Shown piece by piece: positions 8,501-10,499 of a stretch of 10,499 bases of DNA (the stretch's first letter is position 1; each line of letters opens with the position of its first letter). The stretch is from assembly GCA_023228945.1 (NCBI GenBank), contig JALOAI010000054.1:1-10499 (forward strand), written 5' to 3'. The DNA is from Pigmentiphaga sp. (GTDB lineage: Bacteria; Pseudomonadota; Gammaproteobacteria; Burkholderiales; Burkholderiaceae_B). The notes beneath the pieces were generated by a model. The model was given only the letters and a program-made list of their open reading frames with translations. It had not been told where the DNA came from and searched no databases. The translations under genes were made by a program, and so were the position numbers.

Positions 8501-9440
8501 GCATGTGCTGCGTTATCGCCGGCAGGAGCTCGGGGCGCTGGTCGACGGGATCAACGCCATGGGCCATGGTCTCACGCTGGGTCTGCAGACCCGCGTCGAC
8601 GAGACGCTAGGCCGGGTAACGCAGCGCGCGCACATCGGCAACCAGTACGTGAATCGCAATATGGTAGGCGCCGTGGTCGGCGTGCAGCCCTTTGGTGGCG
8701 AGGGACTGTCGGGTACGGGGCCCAAGGCGGGCGGTCCGCTGTATCTCCCCGCCTTGTGGGTTTCTTCCGGGCCGGATGCGCCTGGCCGTGCCTTGCGCGA
8801 CGGCCTGCCGGGTTCGTGGGACGTCGAGGACGGGATGGATCCGGCGTCGGCGTCATGGCCCATGCCGCCGGAAGCGCCGTCCGGTCCGGGGCCGGTGTTC
8901 GAGGCGTTCATGGCCTGGCTCGCCACCCGTCTCGAAGCCGGCGAGGCGGCGGCTTGCCGCCAGTTCGGGGTGGCGACGGCGGCGTGGCGGGCGCGCCTGT
9001 TGGCCGGCCCGACGGGCGAGCGCAATGTCTATATGCTGTGGCCCAGGCGGTCGGCACTTTGTCTGGCCGAATCCCGCTCCGCACTGTTCCGCCAATCGGC
9101 CGCCGCCCTTGCCGTGGGCTGTCGTGTGCTTTGGCAGGCGAACCCCGCCAACGCCGAACTGCTGGGCGGGTTGCCGGCGATGGTGCGGCACCGGGTATCG
9201 CTGCTGCCCGGCGGGATGAAGAGCGCCGAAGGCTTTGACGTCGTCCTGCATCAGGGCTCGCGGGAGGCCAGGCTGGCGCTGCTGCGCCGGCTGGCGGAAA
9301 GACCAGGGCCCATCATTCGCTTGTGGCCGGCGCCTACCGCGTCGGGCGCAATGCCGCTGGAGGCCCTGGTCGTCGAGCGGGCGATCAGCATCAATACCGC
9401 CGCGGCCGGCGGCAATGCCAGCCTGATGACGATTCGTTGA
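5595..9440 (+). CDS. putA: Bifunctional proline dehydrogenase / L-glutamate-gamma-semialdehyde dehydrogenase PutA
   Basis: This 1281-residue enzyme oxidises proline to P5C with FAD, passing electrons to the quinone pool, and then P5C/glutamate semialdehyde to glutamate with NAD+. Residues ~30-210 match the dimerisation/linker part of PutA (SLSSQEGVALMCLAEALLRIPD). The PRODH barrel runs from FRYSYDMLGEAA (~213) to YLVRRLLENGANTSFV, with Tyr474, Arg489 and Arg490 corresponding to E. coli Tyr540, Arg555 and Arg556. The ALDH domain has GPVLCISPWNFPLAIF, Glu831 (VAETGG) and catalytic Cys865 (SAGQRCSALR). The C-terminal domain ends TAAAGGNASLMTIR, as in long PutAs. Compared with E. coli PutA (1320 aa), about 66 N-terminal residues are absent, including the whole ribbon-helix-helix DNA-binding domain, so it is not expected to repress its own gene. 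The start MSTIPASPAAL at 5595 is chosen over an in-frame ATG at 5508 because the extension looks non-coding. No frameshift is seen. Confidence 0.97.
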   Translation: MSTIPASPAALSPRLEEDRPAASVLRQRITASYRLNEPFAVARLIDSARLCGDQAEQAGALARRLASELRRSQGGGRIGLVQELLREYSLSSQEGVALMCLAEALLRIPDADTRDALIRDKVAKGNWREHVGRSSSPFVNAATWGLVLTGRLAAMHSEETLSAQLAQLIARGGEPLIRKGVDMAMRLLGEQFVAGENIASAIRQGASREAQGFRYSYDMLGEAAMTAADAERYRQAYEQAIHAIGRAADGGSVYQRPGISIKLSALHPRYGRAQLGRVMGELYPILSELASLARHFDVGINLDAEEADRLELSLDLLERLCFEPRLAGWSGIGFVVQAYQKRCPEVIDYLVDLARRSGHRLMVRLVKGAYWDTEIKRAQVEGQEDFAVYTRKAHTDVSYLACARRLLAAPNEVYPQFATHNAHTLAAVHTLADPERYWPGQYEFQCLHGMGEPLYEHVVGASSDGKLDRPCRIYAPVGTHETLLAYLVRRLLENGANTSFVHQISDRGMALEVLVEDPVATLERQAAEGLALGNPHPEIVHPLALYGAARANSQGLDLSNERDLARLGQLKPQGHRTAQPLVARLVTEEPAGADAPLSGTTAWRPVRNPADRRDVVGYVRHAGAQDIADALEVATAFAPTWAATPPTERVAALMRAADDLQRRMPELASLLVREAGKTWANGIAEVREAIDFLRFYAAQASRMLVGDSAGPGVHGPLGPVLCISPWNFPLAIFVGQVAAALAAGNPVLAKPAEQAPLIATEAVRVLHAGGIPAAALQLLPGEGETVGAALVADVRVQAVLFTGSIDVARGIQSVLAGRLGRDGSPVRLVAETGGVNAMIVDSSALLEQIVADVLASAFDSAGQRCSALRILCVQEDIADRLLTMLSGAMAELTVGNPWRLATDVGPVIDEDARDRLERHISGMRARGFSVQRLGRLGPEAVSHGVYVAPTWIELQRLSDLEREVFGPVLHVLRYRRQELGALVDGINAMGHGLTLGLQTRVDETLGRVTQRAHIGNQYVNRNMVGAVVGVQPFGGEGLSGTGPKAGGPLYLPALWVSSGPDAPGRALRDGLPGSWDVEDGMDPASASWPMPPEAPSGPGPVFEAFMAWLATRLEAGEAAACRQFGVATAAWRARLLAGPTGERNVYMLWPRRSALCLAESRSALFRQSAAALAVGCRVLWQANPANAELLGGLPAMVRHRVSLLPGGMKSAEGFDVVLHQGSREARLALLRRLAERPGPIIRLWPAPTASGAMPLEALVVERAISINTAAAGGNASLMTIR

Positions 9441-9539
9441 GCGCGCCTGGCTGTGCTTGCCCATGATGCCGGCTGCGCGTAGCATGCCGGTTCTCCAGCT
9501 GGTGACAGATATCGGCTGGGTATCACAGAGGCCCGAACC

Positions 9540-9965
9540 ATGGTCGACCGACGTATGGTGTTGCTTTCCGGGCTGGCAGCCGTCTCGGCCGGCCTGCCCG
9601 TCCGCCTTTTTGCCCAAGCCGGCTTCTCGCTGGAGGCGTTCGTCGCGCTATCGGCCAGCCTCACCGGCTTTCCCGCCGCCATGCTGGATCCGCGGGCGGC
9701 GCGGGTGTTGTATGCGGCGTTCGAGGATCGCGGCCTGTTGCCCGAGCTGGCTCGCCTGGCTACTCAGGCCGAGCCGGGCGCGGTCGAGTCGCCACTCGGC
9801 AATGAAGTCGTCGCCGCCTGGTATTCGGGAGTGGTTCAAACCGTACACGGCCCGGTCGTGGGGCTGTACACCTCGGCGCTGCTCTGGAAGAGCGCGCCGT
9901 TTTTGCACCCATCCAGTACTTGCGGTGGGCTCACGGGTTATTGGGGAGACCCCCCCGCGCTTTGA
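9540..9965 (+). CDS. Tat-secreted small subunit of a FAD-dependent sugar/sorbitol dehydrogenase
   Basis: This 141-residue protein resembles the FAD-SLDH small (gamma) subunit family of membrane-bound sugar dehydrogenases. It begins MVDRRMVLLSGLAAVSAGLPVRLFAQA, a short Tat-type signal with twin arginines (DRRMVLL), a hydrophobic core and an AQA cleavage site. The middle contains FVALSASLTGF, then VVAAWYSGVV. The C-terminus SSTCGGLTGYWGDPP is typical of the family. Such subunits escort the signal-less FAD subunit through the Tat pathway to the periplasm, where electrons go to a cytochrome c subunit. An AGAGG Shine-Dalgarno about 8 nt before the ATG supports the start. The GMC-type FAD subunit follows 11 bp later, so the two form an operon. 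The substrate cannot be told, and with the partner broken the protein is probably useless. The 99-bp gap after putA shows no clear terminator. Confidence 0.82.
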   Translation: MVDRRMVLLSGLAAVSAGLPVRLFAQAGFSLEAFVALSASLTGFPAAMLDPRAARVLYAAFEDRGLLPELARLATQAEPGAVESPLGNEVVAAWYSGVVQTVHGPVVGLYTSALLWKSAPFLHPSSTCGGLTGYWGDPPAL

Positions 9966-9976
9966 AGGCCGATCCT

Positions 9977-10429
9977 ATGTCTACCCCTATTTCCGCCGAC
10001 GTCGCCGTGATTGGATCGGGCATTGCGGGAGCGCTGATGGCATCCCGGCTGGCCAGCGCCGGTATCAAGGTCTTGATTCTCGAGGCCGGCGATACGGTGG
10101 ATCGCGTCACGGCGGTCAAGACGTTCCAGCAAGCCTTGGCGAAGGTGCCCGAATCCGCCTATCCGCCAGTTCCCGAAGCCATGCATCCCGTCAGCGATCG
10201 CCTGACGCAGTGGTATCGCCAGAGCGGCCCCGAGCTTTTCAAAAGTACCTACCTGAAGGTGTTGGGAGGCACGACATGGCATTGGCTGGGTTCCTGCCCC
10301 AGGTTCGTGCCGTCGGACTTCCTGCTCCACTCCCGGTTCGGCCGTGGCGTGGATTGGCCAATTTCCTACAACACCCTAGGAGCGCGGGCGGTAGAAGATT
10401 TCCGCCCTTCCGGTGCACTGGATCGGTGA
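9977..10429 (+). pseudogene. GMC-family FAD-dependent dehydrogenase (large subunit), truncated
   Basis: The gene starts MSTPISADVAVIGSGIAGALMASRL, the Rossmann FAD-binding motif (GSGIAG), followed by KVLILEAG, the acidic end of the second strand. The family block VLGGTTWHWLGSCPRFVPSDF and then GVDWPISYNTL is present. Family members continue with an EPWY-type block and several hundred more residues. Here homology stops at about 10378, and the frame reads 17 unrelated codons to a stop at 10427-10429. Nothing GMC-like is visible in the other frames either, so this looks like a sequence junction rather than a simple frameshift. The start at 9977 is supported by GAAGG overlapping the stop codon of the upstream small subunit. 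The ~134 genuine residues include only the first part of the FAD domain, so no activity is expected. Confidence 0.8.
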
Positions 10430-10499
10430 GCGCTCGAGCTTTTGAGCCTCGAGGCGGAGCCTGCTCAGGCCAGCTCGACCGTGCTCCACCCTGGCCGAT
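10379..10499. other. Unidentified sequence after the break in the GMC gene
   Basis: No protein family is recognisable in any frame. The segment begins right after CTAG (10377-10380) and contains an inverted repeat, GGGCGG (10386-10391) and CCGCCC (10402-10407), as well as a GAGCGCTC palindrome. It could be the end of another insertion sequence or a rearrangement junction. The window ends too soon to decide. Confidence 0.4.

Noticed and set aside
8853..9617. Minus-strand open frame of 254 codons opposite the putA 3' end
   Set aside because: It is a complementary-frame shadow of the conserved PutA C-terminal domain.

Overview
The window is a GC-rich bacterial segment, most likely from a betaproteobacterium of the Burkholderiales (Bordetella/Achromobacter-like). 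That placement is an inference from the strong G/C third-position bias of the SulP and PutA genes, the PutA architecture and the IS types, and it is not proven. It looks like an accessory region heavily reworked by insertion sequences and joined to ordinary metabolic genes.

Left part (1-604): the window opens in the end of an IS21-type element, recognisable by four copies of an 11-base motif phased about 22 bp apart. This element interrupts an IS5-family transposase gene, of which only the N-terminal ~87 codons remain (minus strand). Next comes an AT-rich stretch, unlike the rest of the window, that serves as the CRISPR leader and contains nested palindromes just before the first repeat.

CRISPR array (605-2223): 25 repeats of 31 bp with 24 complete spacers and one truncated spacer. 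The repeat is of the type I-C kind (stem-loop followed by an 11-nt tail ending in GGATTGAAAC). No cas gene lies within the window. The leader is on the left, so the array is transcribed left to right. Its distal end is cut off by a complete IS3-family element (2224-3538; orfA and orfB on the minus strand with a T_TTT_TTC frameshift site). No matching target duplication is seen, and no CRISPR repeat lies beyond the element, so the tail of the array has apparently been deleted.

Right part (3583-10499): a SulP-type anion transporter with a C-terminal STAS domain (minus) is divergent from a large putA (plus). PutA oxidises proline to glutamate through its PRODH and P5C dehydrogenase domains, but lacks the N-terminal ribbon-helix-helix repressor domain. 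After putA come a Tat-secreted small subunit of a FAD-dependent sugar/sorbitol dehydrogenase and, 11 bp later, the start of its FAD-binding GMC subunit. GMC homology is lost after about 134 codons near a CTAG, so that gene is broken. The last ~120 bp are unidentified.

Overall, no new multi-gene system is visible. The most noteworthy item is the I-C array without cas genes in view, hemmed in by three insertion sequences.
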